Assembly: GCF_030268205.1 (NCBI RefSeq)
Contig: NZ_BSQF01000001.1
Span: 354,649-418,648 of the forward strand
Length of the DNA: 64,000 nucleotides
DNA from: Allomuricauda sp. NBRC 101325
GTDB lineage: Bacteria > Bacteroidota > Bacteroidia > Flavobacteriales > Flavobacteriaceae
Direction of reading: 5' to 3'
Every line of letters begins with the position of its first letter. Position 1 is the stretch's first letter. Of this stretch, positions 38,433 to 47,336 are shown in pieces. The notes beneath the pieces are model-generated. The model searched no databases and had not been told where the DNA came from. It saw nothing but the letters and a program-made list of their open reading frames with translations. The position numbers were made by a program, and so were the translations under genes.

Positions 38433-40697
38433 TTATCCAACCAATGGTGGCTTATCCGAAATAAAGGGTTGGTTGTATAACCTTCTTCCCTCGGCTTTGT
38501 ACAAGGCATTGGCCAATGCTCCCATTACAGGTGGAAATGGCGGTTCTCCTAATCCTGTTGGCGCAATTTCATTCTGTACAAAATGTACTTCAATATTTTT
38601 GGGTGCTTCGCTGTGTCGAATAATGCGGTATTTATCAAAATTGGTTTGCTGAGTTGCTCCATCCCTAAAGGTTAGGCCACCGAACATGGCATTTCCTACA
38701 CCATCCACAATTCCACCTTCGCACATATTGGAAGCAGCATCTGGGTTTACCACAATACCACAATCCATGGCACAGACAGCATTTTCCACTCGTGGTGTGC
38801 CATCGGCTCCTTTTACCACATCAAGAACGTGTGCTGCATAGGTATTATGACAGAAATAAGCTGCAACACCTCTAAATACGCCAGGTTTCTCTGCACCCCA
38901 ATCGGATTTATCGCGAACAAGTTCCAGTACTCCTGCCAATCTATCCGCTTCATAATCGTTGTTCTCCCCCACAGGATTTTTCATGGCCCTGTCCAATAGT
39001 TCCAGTCGGAAATCAATAGGGTCTTTGCCTGCCAATTCTGCAACCTCATCCAAAAAGGCTTGCTCCACTCCTGCCATAAAGTTAGACCTAGGTGCACGGA
39101 ATGCCCCAATGGTAATATTGGAGTTGTGTTCCCATTGTTCGGCCATATAATTCTCTACTGCCCCAGCTGGAAAACGATCGGCAAATACCGGTGTTTCGGG
39201 AATTCCCCCTGCTTTTACGTGGAAGGCCACTAAATTATTGTTTTCGTCCAAGGCTGCTCGATAGGTTGCTTGGTATGATGGTCTATAAATTCCGAAGGTC
39301 ATATCATCTTCCCGAGTGTACACCAATTTAACGGGAGCATTCACTTTTTTGGAAATAAGACCTGCTTCCACAGCGTAGTGGGCATAGGCCCTTCTTCCAA
39401 ATCCGCCTCCCATTCGGGTCATTTCAATATCCACTTTATCGGAGGTCAATCCCAAACTGGCAGCAATCGCTCCTTCAATTAACATTGGAGCCTGTAATGG
39501 GCCTGCCAACTTAGCACCTTCTTCAGTTACATGGGCAAAGAAATTCATGGGCTCCATGCAGTTGTGCGCCAAAAATGGACAGGTGTAGCTACGCTCGATT
39601 ACTTTTGCAGCAGTTTTAAAGACTCCTTCCGGGTCTCCATCCTTTCTGACTACCTGACCTGGTTGTGAAGCCAATTCTTCCATTTTTGCATAATGGGCAT
39701 CTGAACTTTCCAATCCGCTGGGCACTTTAATTTTGGCTTCCATACCAAAACGATCGGCGGTGTACTCATAATCGGAAATCGGCTCCCATTGAATGTCCAA
39801 CGATTTTTTGGCATTCATTACTTCCCATGTTGATTTACCAACCACAACGACCAATTCGGTAAAGGCATTGGTATCGAAAAAATTGCGTTTGTAATCGTCG
39901 GCATAGGTGTTTATCTCAAAAACATCGACAATACCGGGCATTGATTTGGCTTTTGTAGCATCGAAAGATTTTAATTTGAGACCGAAGGCTGGAGGATGGG
40001 TTGCCATAGCCACCAATGCACCTTCGTATTGGTAATCGATACCGAACATGGGCTTACCTGTTACTATTTTCTTTCCTTCTACATTCTTTTTGGAATTACT
40101 GATGATCTTAAACTCTTTCGGGGATTTTAAGGTCACTTCCTCGGGAACAGCAATCGCCATGGCCGCCGATGCCACTTCCCCATAACCCAAAGTATTTCCT
40201 GAAGCTTCGTGGGTCAAAACCCCGTCTGCGGTTGTGATTTCCGAAACAGGCACCCCCCATTGTTTGGCCGCGGCCTCTTTCAACATCTGTTTGGCCGATG
40301 CCCCTACGGTCCTCAATCCTTCCCATCGGGTTCTGATCCCTTGGCTTCCTCCTGTAAATTGTCTGCCATAAACCTCAGCATCATAAGGTGCAATCTCCAC
40401 CAAAACATTGTCCCAAGCAATATCCAGTTCCTCGGCAACCATCATCGGCATAGAGGTCATAACTCCTTGTCCAAATTCAGGATTTGGACAATAAATGGTA
40501 GCCAAACCATTCTCTCCGATTTTTAAATACGAGTTGATTTCGAACCACTCTTTTGGCATTTCTAAAACCTCCGCTTCCGTAACTTGTTTTGGTTTACAGG
40601 AATTTAACCAACTAAACCCTAAAATAAGGCCACCACCGGCCAAACCTGAGTTTCGGATAAATGCTCTACGTCCTATTGTATTGTTTTGTTGTGACAT
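38433..40697 (-). CDS. Xanthine dehydrogenase-family molybdopterin-binding subunit (IorB-like)
   Basis: The molybdenum-bearing subunit of an aldehyde/N-heterocycle hydroxylase exported by Tat. 754 residues. The N-terminus has IGRRAFIRNSGLAGGGLILG, a twin-arginine signal, followed by a Cys (LNSC) that may be lipidated. Molybdopterin-binding segments include GGSQGIRTRWEGL near 115, MTRMGGGFGRRAYAHYAVE near 425, IGAFRAPRSNFMAGVEQAFL near 520 and the terminal glutamate region PTGLGEPPFPPVMGALANAL near 720. It is closest in organisation to isoquinoline 1-oxidoreductase beta subunits; the real substrate is unknown. The [2Fe-2S] subunit gene is 38 nt upstream. No cytochrome partner gene is adjacent. 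Confidence 0.88.
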   Translation of the reverse strand: MSQQNNTIGRRAFIRNSGLAGGGLILGFSWLNSCKPKQVTEAEVLEMPKEWFEINSYLKIGENGLATIYCPNPEFGQGVMTSMPMMVAEELDIAWDNVLVEIAPYDAEVYGRQFTGGSQGIRTRWEGLRTVGASAKQMLKEAAAKQWGVPVSEITTADGVLTHEASGNTLGYGEVASAAMAIAVPEEVTLKSPKEFKIISNSKKNVEGKKIVTGKPMFGIDYQYEGALVAMATHPPAFGLKLKSFDATKAKSMPGIVDVFEINTYADDYKRNFFDTNAFTELVVVVGKSTWEVMNAKKSLDIQWEPISDYEYTADRFGMEAKIKVPSGLESSDAHYAKMEELASQPGQVVRKDGDPEGVFKTAAKVIERSYTCPFLAHNCMEPMNFFAHVTEEGAKLAGPLQAPMLIEGAIAASLGLTSDKVDIEMTRMGGGFGRRAYAHYAVEAGLISKKVNAPVKLVYTREDDMTFGIYRPSYQATYRAALDENNNLVAFHVKAGGIPETPVFADRFPAGAVENYMAEQWEHNSNITIGAFRAPRSNFMAGVEQAFLDEVAELAGKDPIDFRLELLDRAMKNPVGENNDYEADRLAGVLELVRDKSDWGAEKPGVFRGVAAYFCHNTYAAHVLDVVKGADGTPRVENAVCAMDCGIVVNPDAASNMCEGGIVDGVGNAMFGGLTFRDGATQQTNFDKYRIIRHSEAPKNIEVHFVQNEIAPTGLGEPPFPPVMGALANALYKAEGRRLYNQPFISDKPPLVG

Positions 40698-40735
40698 GTT
40701 TTTGGTAGATTTTTAAGTTTAATGACCGATTCCAA

Positions 40736-41191
40736 TTAAGAATTTGCGGCAAGTTTTACAGCCTTTTTAATTCGGGTATAGGTGCCACAACGGCAAATAT
40801 TTCCGTTCATGGCCATCTCTATCTCTTCATCGCTCGGATTGGGATTTTTATCCAACAAGGCCGATGCTGTCATTATTTGACCTGCCTGACGATAGCCACA
40901 TTGGGGCACATCGACCTCCATCCAAGCTTTCTGCACTGGATGACTCCCATCTTCAGATAGACCTTCGATGGTTGTTATTTCCGAATTGCCTACCATGGAA
41001 ACGGTCAACATGCAGGAACGGGTAGCCGTGCCATCCAAATGGACCGTACATGCGCCGCATTGCGCAATTCCGCATCCATATTTTGTTCCTACCAATTGTA
41101 AGTGGTCCCGTAAAACCCAGAGGATGGGAGTGGCCGGATCTACATCCACTTGTTTTACCTTACCATTGATGTTTAGATTGAATGTTGCCAT
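40736..41191 (-). CDS. [2Fe-2S] subunit of the molybdenum hydroxylase (IorA-like)
   Basis: 151 residues with two [2Fe-2S] clusters. The plant-type ferredoxin set is [16 protein letters not shown] plus a later Cys in TRSCMLTV; the second, all-helical set is [12 protein letters not shown] and [13 protein letters not shown]. It passes electrons from the molybdenum centre to an acceptor. It has no signal peptide, so it probably travels with the Tat-signalled large subunit. It is the first gene of the two-gene operon; the 229-nt gap upstream to the rubredoxin gene stop shows no gene. Confidence 0.92.
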   Translation of the reverse strand: MATFNLNINGKVKQVDVDPATPILWVLRDHLQLVGTKYGCGIAQCGACTVHLDGTATRSCMLTVSMVGNSEITTIEGLSEDGSHPVQKAWMEVDVPQCGYRQAGQIMTASALLDKNPNPSDEEIEMAMNGNICRCGTYTRIKKAVKLAANS

Positions 41192-41420
41192 AATTTAGTC
41201 ATTGTTAAAAACTTAGCGTTATCGCCAGATACCCCAAAACAGATTTCTTACTAGGGCATTAAAAGATACCATTATTTTTTGAATTTCAACAGGTTAGGCA
41301 TTTCCTGTTTTGAAGTTTATTCAAAAAAAGTTCCATCTTATTTTGAACAAGCTAGATCTAAAATCGGTAATATCGGCCTGGTAATACATTTACCCGAAAG
41401 GGGTTGGAAGTTTAAAAAAA

Positions 41421-42857
41421 CTATCTCTCAACAATCAACTCAATCGCTACAAAATTGTTTTTTTCAGCCCCGCAAACATTACACTCATAGGATTCTGGCA
41501 AGTCTTCGAATCTAGTTTTAGGAGCAATATTTGATTTGGGATCTCCGATGACATCATCATAAACCGTATAACAATTTTGGCATTGATAGACCTCGTCTTT
41601 AATCGATTCTGTTTTTGCAGGTTTATTGGAAGTAACTTCTTTTTCTTTGCCCAATTCCTGAAAGTACCGCTTACTGAGCTCTATCAATAGATCGGGCAGT
41701 TCCCTTTGATCAATATCCTGTGCAAAGGTTTGTAAACTTTGGGTGTTTGGGTCAAAATTTTTGAAATGACGAATATTGTAGGTAGGTCTAGTTTTTGGAT
41801 TAAATTCTTCCACTACTTTTGAGATAGGATTCTTTTCAATGACGATGGAGGACATATGGGTTTGTTTACCCACTTCATTGCTAATACCAAAAGTGAGTCC
41901 ATAGGTGCTGATGTCCTTTTGATCGAAACTCTGTACCAAATACCTTTTCAATTCGAGTGCGTTACAATCATCAACAGGTAAATGCCAATTCATCTCTAAT
42001 TGTGAATGCCTTACATTTATCCCCCTTTCGCCCAAAAATAGTTCAAGTGCAGTTTTACTCTCTTTTGGAATCCCTTTAACAATCAGAGATTTCCATGGGG
42101 TAATGCAGATTTTTCCAATACTTTGATCCAAGCAAAAACTACAGAACTCCTTTAAAAACTTGAGATCATACCTGTTATTTCTCCAGTAAAGCCCTAACCA
42201 ATATTGGTCGATTCCCATTCGGTTCAACCCCTCATAATAGGGAAAAGTTTGATAGGGAATGCGTAGCTCCATATCAATGGCCTTATTGTTTGGGGTAGTC
42301 AACACAGCGATAATGGCCGCAAACAACTGATCAACATTTTGGATTCCCTTATATATTTTTTCTATCTCCCGACTAACGTCCGCGATGTCCCAACTGTACA
42401 CAAGTACGGGATAATAGGCACTGGATTTCCAATGCGGCAACAAAATGTTCAAATACCAGTAATCCTCATGCTCCGAAGCAATAAAGTTTAAGTTTCCGCC
42501 AAAAACAGGCACCAGTCGTTGTTTGGGATCTGTTATGTTGATTTTCAACTTGGGCAAAAAGTCAAACTGCTCCAATAAATACAAATAGGTGGAACCTTTT
42601 AGCCATTGGGTCGCATCAAAAATATCGGCACAAACATAGGAACACACTATATTTTGGAAAGATCTGTCCGCAACAACATCAGGGGAGCTTTTGAAAATGT
42701 CTTGTTTCAAATGATCTGTAGGACATAGAATATCTTGTCTGGATCCAAAATAAACCTCGGTTAATCCAGCGGTTTCCAATAAGGCGATACTTTCCATAAG
42801 TTCCCCAGGGGATGTTACCCCACCCTTGACAAAAATTCTATTTAAATCGTCATTCAT
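41421..42857 (-). CDS. Rubredoxin-tailed, sirohaem-reductase-like protein of the nitrate reductase operon
   Basis: 478 residues. The last 56 form a rubredoxin domain with four iron-ligand cysteines at 426, 429 (CQNC) and 459, 462 (CNVC). The first 400 resemble nitrite/sulfite reductase half-domains: FVKGGVTSPGELMESIALLE, then EVYFGSRQDILCP, and later GKICITPWKSLIVKG, a pattern of sirohaem-enzyme repeats. The C-x5-C plus C-x3-C cysteines that hold the [4Fe-4S]-sirohaem in NirB are not preserved: only CSYVC is near the first position and nothing replaces the second pair. So it is probably not a nitrite reductase but an electron carrier or docking protein. It lies 10 nt after the nitrate reductase gene. 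The N-terminal homology is an inference from motifs. Confidence 0.75.
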   Translation of the reverse strand: MNDDLNRIFVKGGVTSPGELMESIALLETAGLTEVYFGSRQDILCPTDHLKQDIFKSSPDVVADRSFQNIVCSYVCADIFDATQWLKGSTYLYLLEQFDFLPKLKINITDPKQRLVPVFGGNLNFIASEHEDYWYLNILLPHWKSSAYYPVLVYSWDIADVSREIEKIYKGIQNVDQLFAAIIAVLTTPNNKAIDMELRIPYQTFPYYEGLNRMGIDQYWLGLYWRNNRYDLKFLKEFCSFCLDQSIGKICITPWKSLIVKGIPKESKTALELFLGERGINVRHSQLEMNWHLPVDDCNALELKRYLVQSFDQKDISTYGLTFGISNEVGKQTHMSSIVIEKNPISKVVEEFNPKTRPTYNIRHFKNFDPNTQSLQTFAQDIDQRELPDLLIELSKRYFQELGKEKEVTSNKPAKTESIKDEVYQCQNCYTVYDDVIGDPKSNIAPKTRFEDLPESYECNVCGAEKNNFVAIELIVER

Positions 42858-42867
42858 GATCTTCGAA

Positions 42868-45800
42868 TTAAACAGTGGCCGTTTTTAATTGTGTATCTAA
42901 TATCCCTTTTACCTCTGGCTTGCAACTTCCACAACCCAAACCTGCCCCAGTTTGCGCGCACAAGTCCTTAAAGTCTGAACATCCTCCAGCAATGGCATCT
43001 TTCAGGTTTCCATCTCCAACTTGACTGCAAGTACAGACCATTTTTCCTTTTAATGGTTCTCTGTTCGATGCGCCACGCAACAATTCATTTCGTTTTTCCG
43101 AAAGTTCAACTCCCTCTTCAATCAATCGCTTGAATTCGGCGAACTCATTTTTATCGCCCATTAAAATGGCACCTTTTAGGGTATCATCCTTAACAATGCA
43201 TTTTTTATAGAAACGCTGGCTCACATCCATTAAAATGATCTCCTCATAGGATGAATCATTTTTAGGTGCATTGACCATTCCGATACTGCACAGATCCAGA
43301 TTCTCAAATTTTAAAATATTCATGAGTACCGAACCGGAATAGGTACTTCCCAAATCGCCTAAAATATAATTGGCCGCAATATCGGCCTGTTGTTCCGCTG
43401 CCGAAGTAATTCCGAAAAGTGAATTCTCAAATTCGGCAATTTCTCCCAAGGCAAAAATGGATTCGTCACTCGTTTTTAAATAAGGATCTACCAAAACGCC
43501 TCGCTTGGTTGCAAGTCCAGCTTCAATGGCCAATTTAATGTTGGGCCTTGTTCCTATTGCGTAAACTATAGCATTGCAATTAAGTGTTCTTCCTGTTTTA
43601 AGGTTCACCAATAAATTATGGGGCGAATCCTTATCTTCAAAAACGGTACTTACCTCATTATCAAAGTACAACTGAATGCCCCGCTCCAAAACATCCTCCG
43701 CCAATAAACGACTTGATATAGGATCCAATTGTCGCTCCATCAGTCGTGGCGAACGTTGAATAATACTGATATTTACATCAATCTTTTTTAAGGCAGCCGC
43801 CAATTCCAGCCCCAATAATCCACCACCAATAATCACCACATGTTGCTCATTTGCTGGAAGATTGGTCTGGGCCAAATACGCTTTAAGTCTGTCGGCATCG
43901 CCTCGTTCCCGCATGGTAAATCTACCTGGCAGGTCCATGCGAACATCTGGGGGAACAAATGCACGGCTTCCTGTGGCCATAATCAACAAATCGTAATCGT
44001 GGGCAACTCCATTATCATCAACTACCTGTTTTGCATTCCTATCAATTTTTTGAATGCCATTATTGGCAAAAAGCTCCACTTTTAACTTATCAAGTTCACC
44101 CTCTTTTAATTTTTGCAGGGCTTCCCATTCAAGATCATCATTGACATATTCGGGCAATAAAACACGATTGTAAAATGGGTATTGCTCCTTGGAAAAGACC
44201 TTGATTTCATCTCCCCTATTCTTTTCACGAAACGATTGCACAAATCGATAGGCCGCTGCACCAGCACCCACCACTACAATTTTCTGAAAGGGTTTTCTAT
44301 ATTTTTCTACTTGTACAGCACAATACTTAAAATCAGGTTCCTTGGAAACAGGATCCACAAGATTATTCGTCAAATTGTTGGCCCTACTAAAATCGTTATT
44401 GAGAATTTTTCCCCAGTGCATGGGTAAAAACACCACCCCTTCGCGAATATCATAATTGATTTTTAGCTTGACCCTAACACTACCACGTCTACTTTTTACG
44501 GTAACAATATCGTTTTCCCGAAAGCCCCTCACATAAGCATCGATTTGGTTCATTTCCAAATAGGGAGCAGGAATATGGGTAAGAAGTCGTTTTACCTTTC
44601 CTGTTTTTGTTCGGGTATGCCATTGGTCTCGTACCCTTCCCGTATTTAAAATTAAAGGAAACTCCGGGCTTGTAGTTTCGGATTTGTTGTACAGATTTCT
44701 TGGCGCATTGAAGTGCGCCTTTCCATCCGAAGTAAAATATTGTTGGTCCTGAAACAATCTAGAAGTTCCTTTATGGTCAGGTGTAGGAACAGGCCATTGA
44801 AAGCTACCTTCGGTTTTCAATCTTTCATAGGATAGTCCAGAAATGTCAATGGTTGTGCCCTTGGTCATCAAACAATACTCATCATACACTTCGGAAGCAT
44901 TGGCATAATCAAAACCATGGAAACCCATTTCTTGGGCAAAACGCCATAAAATTTCCACATCGGGCATTGCCTCGCCCGGTGCATCAATCACTTTGGGCAA
45001 ATAACTGATTCTTCGTTCCGAGTTGGTCATGGTACCCTCTTTTTCCAACCAACCAGCTGCCGGAAGCAACAAATCTGCATATTTGGTGGTCTCCGAATTA
45101 TGGGAAATATCCTGAACAATGACAAAATTTGCCTTTTCAAGTGCTTTTTCAATTTGTTTGGCATTGGGCATGCTCACAATGGGGTTGGTGCAAACGATCC
45201 AAACGGCTTTCATTTTTCCAGATTCCAATGCCTCGAACATTTCGGTGGCCGTGTACCCGGGTTCGCCATGAATTTCCGTGCCGCCCCAAAATTCCTGTAC
45301 CTCTTTACGATGTTTTGGATTTCCCAAATCGCGATGTGCAGCCAATAAACTGGCCATGCCCCCTACTTCCCGACCGCCCATGGCATTGGGTTGTCCTGTG
45401 AGTGAAAAAGGTCCTGACCCTGGTTTTCCAATCTGCCCCGTGAGCAAGGAAAGGTTTAGGAGCGAAACATTTTTATCCACTCCAATCACACTTTGGTTGA
45501 GCCCCATGGTCCACATACTGATAAAACCTTTGGCATCCGAAATCATTTTGGCTGCCAAAACAATTTCATCAGCTGTAATTCCACATTTTTCCGCAGCTTG
45601 ACGAATGGTAAGCTCGAATGCAGTTTGTTTACAGGCCTCAAAATTGGAGGTGTGCCTTTGAATAAAGGACTTATCTATTTTCTTCTTTTCAATCAACCAT
45701 CTGGCCATGGCATTGAAAAGAATCACATCGGTACCCGGTAAAATCTGCAAGTGCAAATCAGCCAAGGCACAGGATTGTGTCTTACGGGGATCCACCACAA

Positions 45801-46401
45801 TGATCTTTACACTTGGATTTTCTTCCTTATGTTTTTCAATTCTTCTGAACAAAATAGGATGACACCAAGCTGGATTGGCCCCAGCTATCAAAAAACAATC
45901 GGCCAACTCGATATCTGCGTAGGAAATGGGAACGGCATCATTACCAACCGTTTTTTTGTATCCCACAACAGCTGAACTCATGCACAAACGCGAGTTGGTA
46001 TCAATATTATTGGTGCCTAAAAATCCTTTGGTCAATTTATTGGCCAAGTAATATTCTTCGGTAAGACATTGCCCGGACACATAAAAACCAACACTATTTG
46101 GCCCATGTTTTTCAATGATACTTTTAAAGACTGCAGCTGCCCGCTTAAAGGCCATATCCCATGTAACACGTTGCATGGGGTGGTTTCTGCTCCACCGCAT
46201 TTCGGGATAAAGAATCCTGTCCGATGTGTCCTGCGCAACATAATTCAAGGTTTTTCCCTTGGTACACAGCATGCCTTTGTTTACAGGATATGATTCATTA
46301 CCCGTAACTGAAAGCACGCCTTTGACATCCTTTTTTACGGTAATGCCACAACCTACTCCGCAATAGGAACAAATAGTATCGAATGTATCCTTCTTCTGCA
46401 T
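42868..46401 (-). CDS. nasA: Assimilatory nitrate reductase fused to NAD(P)H-type flavoprotein and [2Fe-2S] domain
   Basis: 1177 residues, much longer than the usual NasA of 700-900. Residues 1 to about 695 are the Mo-bisMGD catalytic part: the N-terminal [4Fe-4S] cysteines are in CSYCGVGCGITV and GMLCTKGK, with substrate-domain segments SRLCMSSAVVGYKKTVGND and LTGQPNAMGGREVGG. Residues about 705-1110 are a NirB/NasB-like pyridine nucleotide-disulfide oxidoreductase (IVVVGAGAAAYRFVQSF for FAD, VVIIGGGLLGLELAAALKKI for NAD(P)H, and IFALGEIAEF). Residues about 1120-1177 are a BFD-like [2Fe-2S] domain (MVCTCSQVGDGNLKDAIAGG with later CGSC). No signal peptide, so cytoplasmic. One polypeptide can therefore carry electrons from NAD(P)H to nitrate. 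The upstream region carries two TACGTA copies. Confidence 0.93.
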   Translation of the reverse strand: MQKKDTFDTICSYCGVGCGITVKKDVKGVLSVTGNESYPVNKGMLCTKGKTLNYVAQDTSDRILYPEMRWSRNHPMQRVTWDMAFKRAAAVFKSIIEKHGPNSVGFYVSGQCLTEEYYLANKLTKGFLGTNNIDTNSRLCMSSAVVGYKKTVGNDAVPISYADIELADCFLIAGANPAWCHPILFRRIEKHKEENPSVKIIVVDPRKTQSCALADLHLQILPGTDVILFNAMARWLIEKKKIDKSFIQRHTSNFEACKQTAFELTIRQAAEKCGITADEIVLAAKMISDAKGFISMWTMGLNQSVIGVDKNVSLLNLSLLTGQIGKPGSGPFSLTGQPNAMGGREVGGMASLLAAHRDLGNPKHRKEVQEFWGGTEIHGEPGYTATEMFEALESGKMKAVWIVCTNPIVSMPNAKQIEKALEKANFVIVQDISHNSETTKYADLLLPAAGWLEKEGTMTNSERRISYLPKVIDAPGEAMPDVEILWRFAQEMGFHGFDYANASEVYDEYCLMTKGTTIDISGLSYERLKTEGSFQWPVPTPDHKGTSRLFQDQQYFTSDGKAHFNAPRNLYNKSETTSPEFPLILNTGRVRDQWHTRTKTGKVKRLLTHIPAPYLEMNQIDAYVRGFRENDIVTVKSRRGSVRVKLKINYDIREGVVFLPMHWGKILNNDFSRANNLTNNLVDPVSKEPDFKYCAVQVEKYRKPFQKIVVVGAGAAAYRFVQSFREKNRGDEIKVFSKEQYPFYNRVLLPEYVNDDLEWEALQKLKEGELDKLKVELFANNGIQKIDRNAKQVVDDNGVAHDYDLLIMATGSRAFVPPDVRMDLPGRFTMRERGDADRLKAYLAQTNLPANEQHVVIIGGGLLGLELAAALKKIDVNISIIQRSPRLMERQLDPISSRLLAEDVLERGIQLYFDNEVSTVFEDKDSPHNLLVNLKTGRTLNCNAIVYAIGTRPNIKLAIEAGLATKRGVLVDPYLKTSDESIFALGEIAEFENSLFGITSAAEQQADIAANYILGDLGSTYSGSVLMNILKFENLDLCSIGMVNAPKNDSSYEEIILMDVSQRFYKKCIVKDDTLKGAILMGDKNEFAEFKRLIEEGVELSEKRNELLRGASNREPLKGKMVCTCSQVGDGNLKDAIAGGCSDFKDLCAQTGAGLGCGSCKPEVKGILDTQLKTATV

Positions 46402-46450
46402 GAAAGGAGATTTTTATATTCCTGATTTTCCAATAATTAAAAATATAAAA

Positions 46451-46468
46451 ATACGTACAAATACGTAG
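46451..46468. promoter_or_regulatory. Tandem ATACGTA repeats upstream of nasA
   Basis: Two copies of ATACGTA start exactly 10 bp apart (TACGTA at 46452 and 46462), one helical turn, about 50-65 nt upstream of the nasA start. The same core is found before nrtA and between cobA and nirB, which suggests a nitrate-regulator binding site. Confidence 0.45.
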
Positions 46469-46540
46469 TATTAATTTAGCAAAAGTGTGCCAAAAAATTG
46501 AAGTTTTGGTAATAATAACTGGCGAATGCCGAAGAAATGC

Positions 46541-47227
46541 CTAAACCAGGTTAAACTGCTGGGCTTTTTTGGAGAGATCGATAAGATTTTTGACCTCCAT
46601 TTTCTTCATTAAATTGAAACGATGGGTGTCTATGGTTCGCTTGCTATTGTTCAGTTTTTCAGAAATCTCCTTACTAGTGTAACCTGCCAAAATCAATTCC
46701 AACACCTGAAGTTCACGATTGGTAAGGTCGAATGGGTTTTCTTTGGCTTTGGTCTCAGGAGTGCTTTCCGTAGATGGCGAAGTTTTGAAGAGATTGTTCA
46801 CCAAAACATCGGAAATATCTCCACTAAAATACTTACCTCCTTCGTGCACCACATGAATCGCCTTAACAAATTCTGACTTGCCGGTATCTTTCAAAAGATA
46901 ACCACTGGCGCCTGCTTGCACAGATTTTAAAATATATTCTTCGGAATCGTGCATGGACAAAATAATGCACTTGGTCTTCAGACCTCCCTTGGCATTTAAA
47001 CGCTCAACCGTTTCAATACCTCCCAATTCGGGCATTCGGATATCAATAATCAAAATGTCCGGAGATTTTTCGCCGACCATATCAATGGCTTCGAGACCAT
47101 TGGGAACCTCACCGATTACGTCAAGGTCCTCCTCTTCTTCCAACAAAGCTCGAATTCCATCCCTCACCAGGGAATGGTCATCTGCCAAGACAATGGTTAT
47201 CGTTTTGTTTAGCTCCGAATCGTGCAT
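46541..47227 (-). CDS. NarL/FixJ-type response regulator
   Basis: 228 residues. The receiver domain (about 9-130) has the acidic pair Asp16-Asp17, the phospho-acceptor Asp62 in ILIIDIRMPELGG, and the lysine in SGYLLKDTGKSE. A Ser/Thr/Glu-rich linker leads to a LuxR-type helix-turn-helix (about 165-228; LTNRELQVLELILAGYTSKE, TIDTHRFNLMKKM). It lies between the nrt transporter operon and nasA, in the same direction, after a terminator, so it probably has its own promoter. The likely partner is the PilJ-domain HisKA_3 kinase at 57504-59357. NarL-like nitrate control is inferred from context. Confidence 0.88.
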   Translation of the reverse strand: MHDSELNKTITIVLADDHSLVRDGIRALLEEEEDLDVIGEVPNGLEAIDMVGEKSPDILIIDIRMPELGGIETVERLNAKGGLKTKCIILSMHDSEEYILKSVQAGASGYLLKDTGKSEFVKAIHVVHEGGKYFSGDISDVLVNNLFKTSPSTESTPETKAKENPFDLTNRELQVLELILAGYTSKEISEKLNNSKRTIDTHRFNLMKKMEVKNLIDLSKKAQQFNLV

Positions 47228-47281
47228 GAAACAAAAATAAATGAATTATCTAAATATGAAATCACTTTACCACAACAAAAA

Positions 47282-47312
47282 GGGCTGCATCCAAACTAAA
47301 ATGGAACAGCCC
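47282..47312 (-). terminator. Terminator of the nrt transporter operon
   Basis: Minus strand: GGGCTG pairs with CAGCCC with an inner CCA/TGG, followed by TTTTTG. It lies 25 nt after the barrel gene stop and separates it from the response regulator gene. Confidence 0.8.
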
Positions 47313-47336
47313 CTTAAACACTAACCAACTTATATC

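Noticed and set aside
41192..41420. Gap between the rubredoxin gene and the [2Fe-2S] subunit gene checked for a small gene or terminator
   Set aside because: Only short frames without start context and no convincing hairpin were found.
41421..42857. Annotation of the rubredoxin fusion as a second nitrite reductase
   Set aside because: The four cluster cysteines required for [4Fe-4S]-sirohaem are not conserved, whereas they are in NirB.
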